A stretch of DNA of 64,000 nucleotides from Pseudomonas sp. GM41(2012) (GCF_000282315.2 NZ_AKJN02000006.1:2356001-2420000); one strand, 5' to 3'. Shown: positions 17,056 to 26,454, numbered from the stretch's first letter. Notes: generated by a model from the sequence alone, not told the origin. Made by a program: numbers and translations.

Positions 17056-17892
17056 CTACTGTTTTGGGGTACTGACAGGTGGTTGCTGCGGCTGTGAGCG
17101 CTGCGCCTTCCAGCGCTCGATATTGCGTTGCAGCACGGCTTCCGTCAGTCCGGACGCGGGCAATTCTGTCATCTTTTTGGCCAGCTGTCCGCGCAACCAC
17201 GGATCGTTGCAGGCGGAGTTGTGGGAAACCGCGAGGAACAGGCCGGGTTTGTCGATCGGTTGTGGACGGGCGACCAGGTCGTTGGCCAGGTTAAGTGTCT
17301 GCGCGGCCGCCATGCCCGAGTAGCGTCCGGCAAGGACAAATTCCACCTCACCCAGCAGCAATTTCTGAAAGGCCTGGGTCAGATTTGGCGTGCGTGCGAG
17401 GGACAATTGCTGCTCGGCGAACACGCCAAATGCCTGGGTCATACGAGACTTTTCCGACAACGCGCCGGGATGACCGTGAAGGTCCTGCGCTTCGTTGTAG
17501 ACCAGCGTCGAGTCTTTGCGGGTCCAGACCAGGTAATCGTTTTCCAGTAACGGAGGATGAATGTAATCCAGAGTGTCCAGTTCACTGACCGTCAATGACG
17601 CATCCGCCAGCATGTCCATTCGCCCACTGCGCACTTCGTCCAGGGCCTGGGAGCGTTTGCCGGCGTAAAGCAGTTCGACCTTGATCCCCAGCTCCCCCGC
17701 CACCTGCTGCAACAGGTCAGCACTGGCGCCGATCAGGTGCTTGGGGTGTTGCGGGTCTTGCCACAGGTACGGCGGCGCATCCGGGCTGCCGGTCACCACC
17801 AGGCGTTCGCACTTGCCCGCGGCGACTGACAGCGCCGGCAACACCGTCAGACCCAGCAGCAATGACCAGCCGTAAACGCGGTGCAGATCCAT
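17056..17892 (-). CDS. Periplasmic substrate-binding domain protein (amino-acid type)
   Basis: 278-residue protein with a signal peptide (MDLHRVYGWSLLLGLTVLPALSVAA) and a type 2 periplasmic binding fold: CERLVVTGSPDAPPYLW, GASADLLQQVAGELGIKVELL, SGRMDMLADASLT, VLAGRYSGMA. ATG at 17892 has GGAGAG upstream. No transporter genes accompany it, so it may be an orphan binding or sensory protein rather than part of an ABC importer. It is followed after 9 bp by DUF4398 and ompA-family genes and probably heads that operon. Ligand not identifiable from sequence. Confidence 0.8.
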   Translation of the reverse strand: MDLHRVYGWSLLLGLTVLPALSVAAGKCERLVVTGSPDAPPYLWQDPQHPKHLIGASADLLQQVAGELGIKVELLYAGKRSQALDEVRSGRMDMLADASLTVSELDTLDYIHPPLLENDYLVWTRKDSTLVYNEAQDLHGHPGALSEKSRMTQAFGVFAEQQLSLARTPNLTQAFQKLLLGEVEFVLAGRYSGMAAAQTLNLANDLVARPQPIDKPGLFLAVSHNSACNDPWLRGQLAKKMTELPASGLTEAVLQRNIERWKAQRSQPQQPPVSTPKQ

Positions 17893-17926
17893 GGCGACAC
17901 TCTCCACTCAAACCCGGTTATACCCT

Positions 17927-18030
17927 GTAGGAGCTGTCGAGTGAAACGAGGCTGCGATCTTTTCGAGTTCACTTGAGTATCAAGAGCAAGATCAAAAGAT
18001 CGCAGCCTCGTTGCACTCGACAGCTCCTAC
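17927..18030. repeat. 104-nt hairpin repeat, copy 2
   Basis: Same element as 15723-15826 in the same orientation, differing at a single base (G for T at 18012 within the right arm). Located between etfA and the binding-protein gene. Confidence 0.9.
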
Positions 18031-18037
18031 AGAAGAA

Positions 18038-18073
18038 CAAAAAAAAAGCCCGACCAAAAGGTCGGGCTCTTTA
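18038..18073 (-). terminator. Terminator of etfBA
   Basis: Stem GCCCGACC / GGTCGGGC with an AAAA loop; the A-run at 18038-18047 reads as a U-run on the minus-strand transcript. It lies 18 bp beyond the etfA stop. Confidence 0.9.
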
Positions 18074-18090
18074 TAAGTCAGGCCGCTGGA

Positions 18091-19020
18091 TTAGACTAGC
18101 TTCTCGAACTCAGGGATGGCTTCAAACAAGTCCGCCACCAGGCCGTAATCGGCCACCTGGAAGATCGGCGCTTCTTCGTCCTTGTTGATCGCAACGATCA
18201 CTTTGGAGTCTTTCATGCCGGCCAGGTGCTGGATCGCGCCAGAGATACCGACGGCGATGTACAGCTGTGGAGCAACGATCTTGCCGGTCTGACCGACCTG
18301 CATATCGTTGGGTACGAAACCTGCGTCGACCGCGGCGCGGGAAGCACCGACAGCAGCGCCCAGCTTGTCAGCCAGGGCGTACAGGTGTTTGAAGTTGTCA
18401 CCGTTCTGCATGCCACGGCCGCCGGAAACGACGATCTTGGCAGCGGTCAGTTCCGGACGATCGGACTTGGCCAGTTCTTCGCCGACGAAGCTGGAGATGC
18501 CAGCGTCGTGTGCAGCGCCAACGGCTTCAATCAAAGCAGATCCACCTTCAGCCGCCACCGGATCGAAACCGGTAGCACGCACGGTGATCACTTTGACCGC
18601 AGCGTTCGATTGAACGGTTGCGATGGCGTTACCGGCGTAGATTGGGCGCTTGAAAGTGTCAGCGCTTTCGACCGAGATGATCTCAGAGATCTGGTCAACG
18701 TCCAGCTGAGCGGCAACGCGCGGCAGGATGTTTTTGCCGTTGGAAGTGGCAGCCGCCAGGATGTGGCTGTAGCCCTTGCCCAACTCGGCAACCAGAGGAG
18801 CAACGTTTTCCGGCAGTTGATGCGAGTAAGCAGCATTGTCAGCCGACAGTACTTTGCTCACGCCAGCGATTTTCGCCGCGGCTTCAGCCACGGCGCCAGC
18901 GCCCTGACCTGCAACCAGAACGTGGATGTCACCACCGATTTTAACGGCGGCAGCCACAGTGTTCAGCGTGGCCGGGGCCAGCACTTTGTTGTCGTGTTCA
19001 GCAATAACCAAGATAGTCAT
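18091..19020 (-). CDS. etfA: Electron transfer flavoprotein subunit alpha
   Basis: 309-residue ETF alpha subunit. The N-terminal domain begins [19 protein letters not shown]. The C-terminal FAD domain carries [36 protein letters not shown] and [20 protein letters not shown], the FAD signature of the family. ETF takes electrons from acyl-CoA and other dehydrogenases and delivers them to ETF-ubiquinone oxidoreductase. It follows etfB with no intervening base and ends just before a terminator, so etfBA is a two-gene operon; the partner oxidoreductase is divergent, 550 bp away. Confidence 0.97.
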   Translation of the reverse strand: MTILVIAEHDNKVLAPATLNTVAAAVKIGGDIHVLVAGQGAGAVAEAAAKIAGVSKVLSADNAAYSHQLPENVAPLVAELGKGYSHILAAATSNGKNILPRVAAQLDVDQISEIISVESADTFKRPIYAGNAIATVQSNAAVKVITVRATGFDPVAAEGGSALIEAVGAAHDAGISSFVGEELAKSDRPELTAAKIVVSGGRGMQNGDNFKHLYALADKLGAAVGASRAAVDAGFVPNDMQVGQTGKIVAPQLYIAVGISGAIQHLAGMKDSKVIVAINKDEEAPIFQVADYGLVADLFEAIPEFEKLV

Positions 19021-19770
19021 TTAGATTACCTTCGCTTCGTTTTTCAGTTTCTCGACCAGTTCAGCCACCGACTTGACCTTGATGCCTGCGCTGCGTGCAG
19101 CCGGCGCTTCGACTTTCACGGTCTTGTTGGTGGAGGCGGTGGAAACGCCCAAAGCGTCCGGAGTCAGCACTTCGAGAGGCTTCTTCTTGGCTTTCATGAT
19201 GTTTGGCAGGGACGCGTAGCGCGGCTCGTTCAAACGCAGGTCAGTGGTGACGATGGCTGGCAGTTTCAGGGAAACCGTCTGCGCGCCGCCGTCGACTTCG
19301 CGAGTCACGGCAACGCTGTCGCCGCTGATTTCGACTTTGGACGCGAACGTGCCCTGACCATAGCCGCTCAATGCTGCGAGCATCTGGCCAGTCTGGTTGT
19401 TGTCGCTGTCGATGGCTTGTTTGCCAAGGATCACCAGCTGAGGCTGTTCCTTGTCGACAACAGCCTTGAGCAGCTTGGCAACGGCCAGCGAAGTCAGGTC
19501 TTCAGCGGATTCGACGAGGATGGCGCGGTCGGCACCCAGAGCCAGCGCGGTGCGCAGTTGCTCTTGAGCGGTGGACGGGCCGATGGAGACGACGACGATT
19601 TCAGTCGCAACACCTTTCTCTTTCAGGCGTACGGCTTCTTCCACTGCGATTTCGCAGAACGGGTTCATCGACATCTTGACGTTGGCGAGGTCGACGCCGG
19701 AATTGTCCGCCTTGACGCGAACCTTGACGTTGTAATCCACAACGCGTTTGACAGCTACAAGAACCTTCAT
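19021..19770 (-). CDS. etfB: Electron transfer flavoprotein subunit beta
   Basis: 249-residue ETF beta subunit ([20 protein letters not shown]). The AMP-binding and structural motifs are present: [39 protein letters not shown]. It is first in the operon and immediately upstream of etfA. Length matches the family (about 249). Forms the cytosolic heterodimer with EtfA. Confidence 0.97.
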   Translation of the reverse strand: MKVLVAVKRVVDYNVKVRVKADNSGVDLANVKMSMNPFCEIAVEEAVRLKEKGVATEIVVVSIGPSTAQEQLRTALALGADRAILVESAEDLTSLAVAKLLKAVVDKEQPQLVILGKQAIDSDNNQTGQMLAALSGYGQGTFASKVEISGDSVAVTREVDGGAQTVSLKLPAIVTTDLRLNEPRYASLPNIMKAKKKPLEVLTPDALGVSTASTNKTVKVEAPAARSAGIKVKSVAELVEKLKNEAKVI

Positions 19771-20148
19771 GGATTCCTCGTTACTCTCCGGTGAAAAGAA
19801 AGTCGCCTAGGCGAACCTGGCGGTTTGATGCTCATCGGCGCAAGGGCACCTCTAAAAACGCTGGCAAAGGTGTCAAGTGACAAGCGCTCACGATGAAGAT
19901 GACCGTTCGTCAGTGGTGACTGACGAGTCATTCATTATCGCGGCGTGTAAACTGCGCGCCGGAACCTGCGCTGCGCATCACCTTGTACTGCCATCGCCCT
20001 GTCTTTAGAGGTGCTCTTGAAACCAACAGTCAGCCTACGGCGAGCGCAAAACCGACCGTATCTTGACCGGAACGCCTATTCCGGTCAATACGGCAAAATG
20101 GCCAGTCATAAGCCGCGTGACTTTGATTTCTCTGGCTTTGAGCCGATT

Positions 20149-20193
20149 CAAACAAACGTTTGTATTGGACGCTAGGAGTGGTGTAGATATAAT
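20149..20193 (+). promoter_or_regulatory. etfD promoter with PsrA-like operator
   Basis: TTGGAC (20165-20170), 17-bp spacer, TATAAT (20188-20193): a near-consensus sigma-70 promoter. Just upstream, CAAAC (20149-20153) and GTTTG (20158-20162) with 4 bp between match the published PsrA consensus G/CAAAC(N2-4)GTTTG/C. The inner 12 bp ACAAACGTTTGT is a perfect palindrome abutting the -35. PsrA is the fatty-acid-responsive TetR regulator of pseudomonads, and ETF-QO has been reported, to my recollection, among its targets. Its gene is not in this window. Confidence 0.7.
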
Positions 20194-20195
20194 GC

Positions 20196-20252
20196 GCCAC
20201 CTTAGAGAGAAAGGTGGCTCATCGATTGTCCTCTTCCTGCATTGCGCAGGAA
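20196..20252 (+). promoter_or_regulatory. Two hairpins in the etfD 5' leader
   Basis: GCCACCTT (20196-20203) pairs with AAGGTGGC (20211-20218), and TTCCTGC (20234-20240) pairs with GCAGGAA (20246-20252). The first begins almost at the predicted transcription start and could protect the 5' end of the mRNA. Neither is followed by a U-run, so they are not terminators. Confidence 0.45.
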
Positions 20253-20320
20253 TTCATGGATGCGACACCAAACCTCCAATTAGAAAAAAAAACTGTTGAG
20301 CCTTGAGTAGGAGATAACCT

Positions 20321-21985
20321 GTGGAACGCGAATACATGGAATTCGACGTGGTCATCGTCGGTGCCGGCCCCGCTGGTCTTTCCGCCGCCTGCCGATTGAA
20401 GCAGAAGGCCGCCGAAGCCGGTAAGGAAATCAGCGTCTGCGTGGTCGAAAAAGGCTCCGAAGTCGGTGCTCACATCCTGTCCGGCGCCGTGTTCGAACCA
20501 CGCGCCCTGAACGAATTGTTCCCTGACTGGAAAGAACTCGGCGCCCCGCTGAATACGCCAGTCACCCGCGACGACATCTTCGTTCTCAAGAACGCCGACA
20601 GCGCGCAAAAGATTCCTGACCTTTTTGTGCCCAAGACCATGCACAACGAAGGCAACTACATCATCTCCCTGGGCAACCTGTGCCGCTGGCTGGCCCAGCA
20701 GGCCGAGAACCTGGGCGTGGAGATTTATCCAGGCTTCGCCGCTCAGGAAGCACTGTTCGACGAAAACGGCGTGGTTCGCGGGATCATCACCGGCGACCTG
20801 GGCGTTGACCGCGAAGGTAACCCGAAAGAAGGCCTGTACACCCCGGGCATGGAACTGCGTGGCAAGTACACGCTGTTCGCCGAAGGTTGCCGTGGCCACA
20901 TCGGCAAGCAACTGATCAAGCGCTTCAACCTCGACAGCGATGCCGACGCCCAGCACTACGGCATCGGCCTGAAAGAAATCTGGGAAATCGACCCGGCCAA
21001 GCATCAACCAGGCCTGGTGGTCCACACCGCCGGCTGGCCGCTGGACATCATGGGCACCGAGAACACCGGTGGCTCGTTCCTCTATCACCTGGAAAACAAC
21101 CAGGTCGTAGTCGGTCTGATCGTCGATCTTTCCTACAGCAACACCTTCCTGTCGCCGTTCGACGAGTTCCAGCGCCTCAAGCATCACCCGGTGCTCAAGC
21201 AGTACCTGGAAGGCGGCAAGCGCATCAGCTACGGCGCTCGCGCCATCTGCAAAGGCGGCCTGAACTCGCTGCCGAAAATGGTCTTCAAGGGCGGCGCGCT
21301 GATCGGTTGCGACCTCGGCACCCTGAACTTCGCCAAGATCAAAGGCAGCCACACCGCGATGAAGTCCGGCATGCTCGCCGCTGAATCCGTGGCCGAGGCG
21401 CTGTTCGCTGAAAAGGACGGCACCGAAGAGCTGACCACTTACGTCGACGCGTTCAAGAAGAGCTGGCTCTACGACGAACTGTTCGCCAGCCGCAACTTCG
21501 GCCCGGCGATCCACAAGTTCGGCGCCATCGTCGGCGGCGGTTTCAACTGGCTCGACCAGAACATCTTCGGCGGCAAACTGCCGTTCACCTTGCACGACAC
21601 CAAGCCGGATTACGCTTGCCTCAAGCTTGCGGCCGACTGCAAGAAGATCGATTACCCGAAACCGGACGGCAAGATCAGCTTCGACAAACTCAGCTCGGTG
21701 TTCATCTCGGGTACCAACCACGAAGAAGAGCAGCCGTGCCACCTGAAGCTGACCGATCCGAGCATCCCGATCGCCAAGAACCTGCCGCTCTACGATGAGC
21801 CTGCCCAGCGTTACTGCCCGGCCGGCGTGTACGAAGTGGTGACCATGGAAGACGGCGAGAAGCGCTTCCAGATCAACGCCCAGAACTGCGTTCACTGCAA
21901 GACCTGCGACATCAAGGACCCTGCACAGAACATCACCTGGGTGGCGCCGGAAGGCTCTGGCGGCCCGACCTACCCGAACATGTAA
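20321..21985 (+). CDS. Electron transfer flavoprotein-ubiquinone oxidoreductase
   Basis: 554-residue ETF-QO (often called etfD). It has an N-terminal FAD motif VVIVGAGPAGLSAACRLKQKA (about 9-29), a central ubiquinone/membrane-binding region, and a C-terminal 4Fe-4S cluster with cysteines in RYCPAGVYE and CVHCKTCDIKDP, ending GGPTYPNM. The start is a GTG at 20321, placed 7 nt after AGGAG; the next Met is 5 codons on. It passes electrons from ETF to the quinone pool at the inner membrane. Divergent from etfBA and under a PsrA-like box, consistent with a role in fatty-acid beta-oxidation. Confidence 0.95.
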   Translation: MEREYMEFDVVIVGAGPAGLSAACRLKQKAAEAGKEISVCVVEKGSEVGAHILSGAVFEPRALNELFPDWKELGAPLNTPVTRDDIFVLKNADSAQKIPDLFVPKTMHNEGNYIISLGNLCRWLAQQAENLGVEIYPGFAAQEALFDENGVVRGIITGDLGVDREGNPKEGLYTPGMELRGKYTLFAEGCRGHIGKQLIKRFNLDSDADAQHYGIGLKEIWEIDPAKHQPGLVVHTAGWPLDIMGTENTGGSFLYHLENNQVVVGLIVDLSYSNTFLSPFDEFQRLKHHPVLKQYLEGGKRISYGARAICKGGLNSLPKMVFKGGALIGCDLGTLNFAKIKGSHTAMKSGMLAAESVAEALFAEKDGTEELTTYVDAFKKSWLYDELFASRNFGPAIHKFGAIVGGGFNWLDQNIFGGKLPFTLHDTKPDYACLKLAADCKKIDYPKPDGKISFDKLSSVFISGTNHEEEQPCHLKLTDPSIPIAKNLPLYDEPAQRYCPAGVYEVVTMEDGEKRFQINAQNCVHCKTCDIKDPAQNITWVAPEGSGGPTYPNM

Positions 21986-22002
21986 GTCGAATGCCTGAAC
22001 AT

Positions 22003-22029
22003 CAAGGCTCCCGAAATGGGGGCCTTTTT
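22003..22029 (+). terminator. Terminator after ETF-QO
   Basis: AAGGCTCCC pairs with GGGGGCCTT (one G-T wobble) across a GAAAT loop and is followed by a T-run. Confidence 0.8.
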
Positions 22030-22042
22030 GTTGCCTGCAATT

Positions 22043-22132
22043 GTAGGAGCCGAGCTTGCTCGCGATGGCGGTGTGTCAAACAACGATGATGTCGGATGAT
22101 AAACCGCTATCGCGAGCAAGCTTTGCTCCTAC
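22043..22132. repeat. REP-type inverted repeat
   Basis: Arms 22043-22072 and 22103-22132 (GTAGGAGC...GCTTGCTCGCGAT and complement) around a 30-nt loop, between the convergent ETF-QO and AraC genes. Confidence 0.85.
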
Positions 22133-22149
22133 AGGGGATCAGTGGTGTA

Positions 22150-23040
22150 TCAGGCAGCGCGTTCGTCACCGGGATTACGCTCGAAGTAGCGCTTGTACTC
22201 GCGACTGAACTGCGACGTACTTTGATACCCGACCCGATGCGCCACCTGCGCCACGCCCAAACCTTCGGCCACCAGCAACGTCTGCGCCTTGAGCAAGCGC
22301 AAGCGCTTCAAGTACTGCACCGGCGACAACAACGTGCTGCGTTTGAAATGCTCGTGAAAGGTCGACGCACTCATGTTCGCGCAACTGGCCAGGGTTTCGA
22401 CGTTCAGCGGCTCGGTGTAATGCGCATGCAGATGGCTGAGCGACGCCGCGATCCGGGCGAACTGCCCCTGCTGCTCGACCAGCGCCCGCAGCACATCGGC
22501 TTGCGGCCCGCGCAAGGCGACGAACAACAACTCACGCAACCGCGCCTGCCCCATGACCTGGCATTCCAGCGGATCGTGCAGGCAACGCAGCAGCCGTTCA
22601 ACACAACCACGCATCGCATCGTCGAGCACCGCCGAGGTCATGGACGCTGGCGTTTGCGCCGCAATACTACGCCCCGGCGCCAGCCCCATGGCCAAGACCA
22701 ACTCACCGAGCAACACCCGGTCAATGGCGATGGAAACACCCAGCATCGGGCCATCGGGGGCTGAAAACGTCTCGCATTCAAACGGCACCGGCAATGCCTG
22801 AATCAAATAATGCCCGGCACCGTACTCCAGCGTACGCGGCCCCAGATACGCCAGTTTGCTGCCCTGGGCGATGATGACCAGACTCGGCTCGTAAATCTGC
22901 GGACCACGCGCCACATCACAACTGGCCCGCAAAACCTGCACACCCGGCAACGCCGTGGAAACGAAACCGTCGCGATTAGTCAAAGGCTGAATCAGCGAAA
23001 CCAGCGTGGCATTGGCATCCAGATGACGGGTCAACAACAT
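22150..23040 (-). CDS. AraC family transcriptional regulator
   Basis: 296-residue regulator. The N-terminal AraC_N-type cupin domain (VLRASCDVARGPQIYEPSLVIIAQGSK) spans about 20-180. The C-terminal DNA-binding domain (about 195-290) has two helix-turn-helices: VETLASCANMSASTFHEHFK, and GVAQVAHRVGYQSTSQFSREYKRYF as the AraC signature. It diverges from a zinc alcohol dehydrogenase across 190 bp, the standard arrangement for control of that gene by an aldehyde or alcohol signal. Confidence 0.9.
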   Translation of the reverse strand: MLLTRHLDANATLVSLIQPLTNRDGFVSTALPGVQVLRASCDVARGPQIYEPSLVIIAQGSKLAYLGPRTLEYGAGHYLIQALPVPFECETFSAPDGPMLGVSIAIDRVLLGELVLAMGLAPGRSIAAQTPASMTSAVLDDAMRGCVERLLRCLHDPLECQVMGQARLRELLFVALRGPQADVLRALVEQQGQFARIAASLSHLHAHYTEPLNVETLASCANMSASTFHEHFKRSTLLSPVQYLKRLRLLKAQTLLVAEGLGVAQVAHRVGYQSTSQFSREYKRYFERNPGDERAA

Positions 23041-23230
23041 GAGGGCTCTTCACAAAAAAGTCGCGGAAATAGGGATGAAAGCATCATCGCAGGTCTGATG
23101 GCCAATGCGACCCATTGAAGGCTGATGCCGGAGGATTAGGCATGACACCCGGAGGAATCGCCATGGCCGGTGGCCGGTGCGGCGCCCAGAATGCGCCACC
23201 TCACCCGTCACAGCTTTTGCGAGGTTCATC

Positions 23231-24283
23231 ATGTACACCGCCATCGGATACGCCGCCCAGTCGGCCACCACTCCCCTCGCCCCCGTGAAATTCGAGCGCC
23301 GCAGCCCACGGCCCGACGACGTAGCGATCGATATTCTCTACTGCGGCGTCTGCCATTCCGACATCCATCAAGCACGCAACGAGTGGGGCATTGCCGTTTA
23401 CCCACTGATGCCCGGCCACGAGATCGTAGGCAAAGTTACCGCCGTCGGTGCGAACGTCACCCAACATAAAGTCGGCGATCTGGTCGGTGTCGGCTGCATG
23501 GTCGATTCGTGCCGCAGCTGCGAAGCCTGCCAATCGAACCTCGAGCAATACTGCCTCGAAGGTCCGACCATGACCTACGCCACCCCGGATCGCGTTGATG
23601 GCAGCAACACCATGGGCGGCTATTCCGACAGCATCGTGGTCAGCGAACACTTCGTGGTGCGCATCCCCGAGAAACTCGATCTGGCCAGCGCTGCGCCAAT
23701 CCTCTGCGCCGGCATCACCACCTATTCACCGCTCAAGCACTATGGTGTGAAGGCGGGTGACAAGGTCGGGATTCTCGGCATGGGTGGCCTCGGCCACATG
23801 GGCATCAAGTTCGCCAAGGCGATGGGCGCCGAAGTCACGCTGTTCACTCGCTCGGCGAGCAAGGCTGAAGAAGGTCGTCGCCAGGGTGCGGACCACGTGA
23901 TCGTGTCCACCGATGCCGAACAGATGAAGGCCGCCGCAGGACATTTCGACTTCCTGCTGGACACCATTCCGGTGCAGCACGACCTCAATCCCTACCTCGA
24001 TACGTTGCGTTTCGACGGCGTGCACATTCTGGTGGGCTTGATTGAACCGATCGACCCACCGGTCCACGCTGCGAAACTGGTATTGGGCCGTCGTGTGCTG
24101 GCCGGCTCGCTGATCGGCGGCATCGCAGAAACCCAGGAAGTGCTGGACTTCTGCGCCGAACACAACATCACCTGCGACATCGAAATGCTCGACATCCGCC
24201 AGATCAACGAGGCTTACGCCCGCATGATCGCCGGTGATGTGAAGTATCGTTTCGTGATCGACATGGCAACGCTGAAGGTCTAA
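23231..24283 (+). CDS. NAD(P)-dependent zinc alcohol dehydrogenase
   Basis: 350-residue medium-chain dehydrogenase of the cinnamyl-alcohol/YahK-like group. Catalytic zinc motif CGVCHSDIH near residue 37 and GHEIVGKV; structural zinc cysteines in DSCRSCEACQSNLEQYC (about 95-111); nucleotide loop GMGGLGHMGIKFAKAMG (about 183-199). ATG at 23231 gives the family N-terminus (MYTAIGYAAQSATTPL). Probably reduces a range of aldehydes with NADPH. Regulated most likely by the divergent AraC gene. Its stop codon overlaps that of the convergent IclR gene. Confidence 0.9.
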   Translation: MYTAIGYAAQSATTPLAPVKFERRSPRPDDVAIDILYCGVCHSDIHQARNEWGIAVYPLMPGHEIVGKVTAVGANVTQHKVGDLVGVGCMVDSCRSCEACQSNLEQYCLEGPTMTYATPDRVDGSNTMGGYSDSIVVSEHFVVRIPEKLDLASAAPILCAGITTYSPLKHYGVKAGDKVGILGMGGLGHMGIKFAKAMGAEVTLFTRSASKAEEGRRQGADHVIVSTDAEQMKAAAGHFDFLLDTIPVQHDLNPYLDTLRFDGVHILVGLIEPIDPPVHAAKLVLGRRVLAGSLIGGIAETQEVLDFCAEHNITCDIEMLDIRQINEAYARMIAGDVKYRFVIDMATLKV

Positions 24284-25083
24284 ACCTTAGCGCCAAGCTC
24301 CGCCGAAAGCCGAGCCGTGACCCCTTTGATCAGGGGAATCAGCTCGGCCATTTTCTCCAGCGGCATGTACGGCACGGTGCTGGCGATGCTGATGCCGGCA
24401 ACGATGCGCTTGCTGGCATCACGGATCGGCGCCGCCACGCAGCGGATCGACGGTTCGTTGTCTTCCAGATCGAACGCATAACCGCCCGCCACATACTCGA
24501 CCATGCGCTGCTGAAACTGCTCCCAGGACTGCTCCGGGTGCTGCGGCCAGAACTGATTTTTCCCACCCGCCGGCAAGCTGACTTCGTACAGCCGCTGCCA
24601 TTCTTCCTGCGTGTCATCGAGCATCAGCGCCTTGCCGATCCCGGTGCGCGCCAACGGCATGCGATGGCCGACCCGCGAACGCATTTCCGGGCCATTGCGC
24701 CCCGGATTCTTGTGCAGGTACAGCACCTCGTCACCTTCACGAATCGCCAGGTGAATGGTGTCGCCGGTCAACGCCGACAACTCATCCAGATAAGGCCCGG
24801 CCAATGTGACCAGCGGCAATTCTTCACGCGCCTGGAAGCCCAGCTCGATCAACTTCGGCCCCAACAGATAACCGACTTGCGGCACCACACGCAGATAACG
24901 CTCGTCCACCAGGCAACTGGCCAGACGATGAGTGGTGCTGCGCGTCGTGCCGATCAGCCGGGCGATCTCCTTGAGATCGCGGGCACCACTGGCCACGGCC
25001 TGAACCACACCCAAACCACGAAGCAGTGTCTGGGTGCCGGTCGGGGCGGCGTCCTTGGCGATTTTTGGGGCGTCTTCCTGCAT
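24280..25083 (-). CDS. IclR family transcriptional regulator (end of dgo cluster)
   Basis: 267-residue IclR-type regulator: N-terminal winged helix (TLLRGLGVVQAVASGARDLK, then STTHRLASCLVDERYL, about residues 18-80) and a C-terminal ligand-binding domain with GKALMLDD and ISIASTVPYM. It lies last in the row dgoK-dgoA-dgoD-transporter-iclR on the same strand, 60 bp after the transporter gene. It is therefore a good candidate to bind the twin 37-bp operators at 29.5 and 42.5 kb, since IclR regulators often bind AT-rich palindromes overlapping a promoter. The ligand would presumably be a galactonate-pathway intermediate. Confidence 0.88.
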   Translation of the reverse strand: MQEDAPKIAKDAAPTGTQTLLRGLGVVQAVASGARDLKEIARLIGTTRSTTHRLASCLVDERYLRVVPQVGYLLGPKLIELGFQAREELPLVTLAGPYLDELSALTGDTIHLAIREGDEVLYLHKNPGRNGPEMRSRVGHRMPLARTGIGKALMLDDTQEEWQRLYEVSLPAGGKNQFWPQHPEQSWEQFQQRMVEYVAGGYAFDLEDNEPSIRCVAAPIRDASKRIVAGISIASTVPYMPLEKMAELIPLIKGVTARLSAELGAKV

Positions 25084-25143
25084 ATCCAGCCTTTACCGTT
25101 GAGCGAGTGAACGGGCGGCATTATGGTCGCCCGCATGCCGCAA

Positions 25144-26454
25144 CTACAACTTGATACGCTCGACTTTGCCGACCAGCAAGATGTAGGAAAGCGCACCAAT
25201 CAACGCCAGAACCGAGATATAGGTGATCGCGGGAGCGAACGAATCACCGGTAGCCAGGAAACCGATGACGATCGGCGTGGTAATCGCCGACAGGTTGCCG
25301 ATGAAATTGAACACCCCGCCGGTTAACCCGAGCAATCGCGCCGGGGCCAACGTTGACACCAGCGACCAGGTGATCGAAGCCAACCCGTTACCGAAGAACG
25401 CCAACGCGAGGAAGGCAATCACCAGCGGTGTCGACTCGACGAAGTTGGCGCCGATGATCGAGGTGGAAATCAGCAGGCCGCCAATGATCGGCAACTTGCG
25501 GGCGAAACCCACGGTGTAGCCGCGGCGGATCAGCCAGTCGGAAAAGAACCCCGAACACAGCACACCGACGAAGGCGGCGAGAAACGGCAGCGACGCCAAC
25601 AGGCCGGACTTGATGAAGTCCATGCCGCGATATTTCACCAGGTAGGTCGGGAACCATGTCAGAAAAAACCACAACGTCGAGTTGAGGCAGAACTGGCCAA
25701 GGTAGATGCCCCATAACTTGCGCTTGGTCAGAACGATGCCGAGGTCGACCCAGCTGAATTTGGCTTTGACTTTGGCTTGTTCAGCCTGGATATCCACCAG
25801 CCCGCCGCCCTCGCGGATCAGGTCGATTTCGGCGTCATTGGCGCCTTTGAAATCCCGTGGCTCGCGATACACCGCGTACCAGATCACGGCCCAGAGAATG
25901 CCCACCGCACCGGTGCTGACAAACACCATGTGCCAGCCATATTGATGCTGCAGCCAGGCCAATACCGGCGTCAGGAACGCCAGGCCGACGAATTGCCCGG
26001 AGGTATAGAAACCGATGGCCGTGGCGCGTTCGCGCTCGGGGAACCAGGTGGTGACCACACGGCTGTTGATCGGGTACGCCGGCGCTTCCAGCGCACCGAC
26101 TGCCATGCGCAACACGAACAGTGCGATGAAGCTGGCGGCGAAGCCGAGCATGACGGTGGCGATCGACCACAGCAGCAGTGCGACGCTGTAGAGGATACGC
26201 GGTGGAACCCGATCCACCAGCCAGCCGCCGGGGATTTGCATGGCGGCGTAGGTCCAGCCGAATGCCGAGAAAATCAGCCCGACGTGGATCGGGTCGATGC
26301 CCAGTTCGCTGGTGAGTGCCGGGGCGGCGATGGACAGGTTGCTACGGTCCAGGTAGTTGATCACCACGGTGATGAACAGCAGCACCATGATGAAAAAACG
26401 CTTGCGACTGGGCGTCACCAACGACGCCTGCCCGGTGAGGGTTTGCGGTTGCAT
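25144..26454 (-). CDS. MFS transporter, probable D-galactonate permease
   Basis: 436-residue major facilitator protein of the anion:cation symporter (sugar-acid) group: 12 predicted membrane segments, VINYLDRSNLSIAAPALTSELGID at the first helix/loop and GWTYAAMQIPGGWLVDRVPPR as the family's loop motif. Placed between dgoD and the IclR gene, it resembles DgoT of E. coli. A REP element separates it from dgoD. Substrate by context: D-galactonate or a related aldonate; other sugar acids are possible. Confidence 0.85.
   Translation of the reverse strand: MQPQTLTGQASLVTPSRKRFFIMVLLFITVVINYLDRSNLSIAAPALTSELGIDPIHVGLIFSAFGWTYAAMQIPGGWLVDRVPPRILYSVALLLWSIATVMLGFAASFIALFVLRMAVGALEAPAYPINSRVVTTWFPERERATAIGFYTSGQFVGLAFLTPVLAWLQHQYGWHMVFVSTGAVGILWAVIWYAVYREPRDFKGANDAEIDLIREGGGLVDIQAEQAKVKAKFSWVDLGIVLTKRKLWGIYLGQFCLNSTLWFFLTWFPTYLVKYRGMDFIKSGLLASLPFLAAFVGVLCSGFFSDWLIRRGYTVGFARKLPIIGGLLISTSIIGANFVESTPLVIAFLALAFFGNGLASITWSLVSTLAPARLLGLTGGVFNFIGNLSAITTPIVIGFLATGDSFAPAITYISVLALIGALSYILLVGKVERIKL

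Larger units (their letters stand above)
19771..20320. other. Divergent control region between etfBA and etfD
   Basis: 550 bp without a credible gene. The right half holds the etfD promoter, PsrA-like box and two leader hairpins (listed separately). In the left half I could not assign a convincing etfB promoter; a GATAAT hexamer on the minus strand near 19937-19942 lacks a good -35. Confidence 0.6.

Noticed and set aside
20219..21895. 558-codon open frame on the minus strand
   Set aside because: Shadow of ETF-ubiquinone oxidoreductase; it also runs over the 4Fe-4S region and has no recognisable domain.
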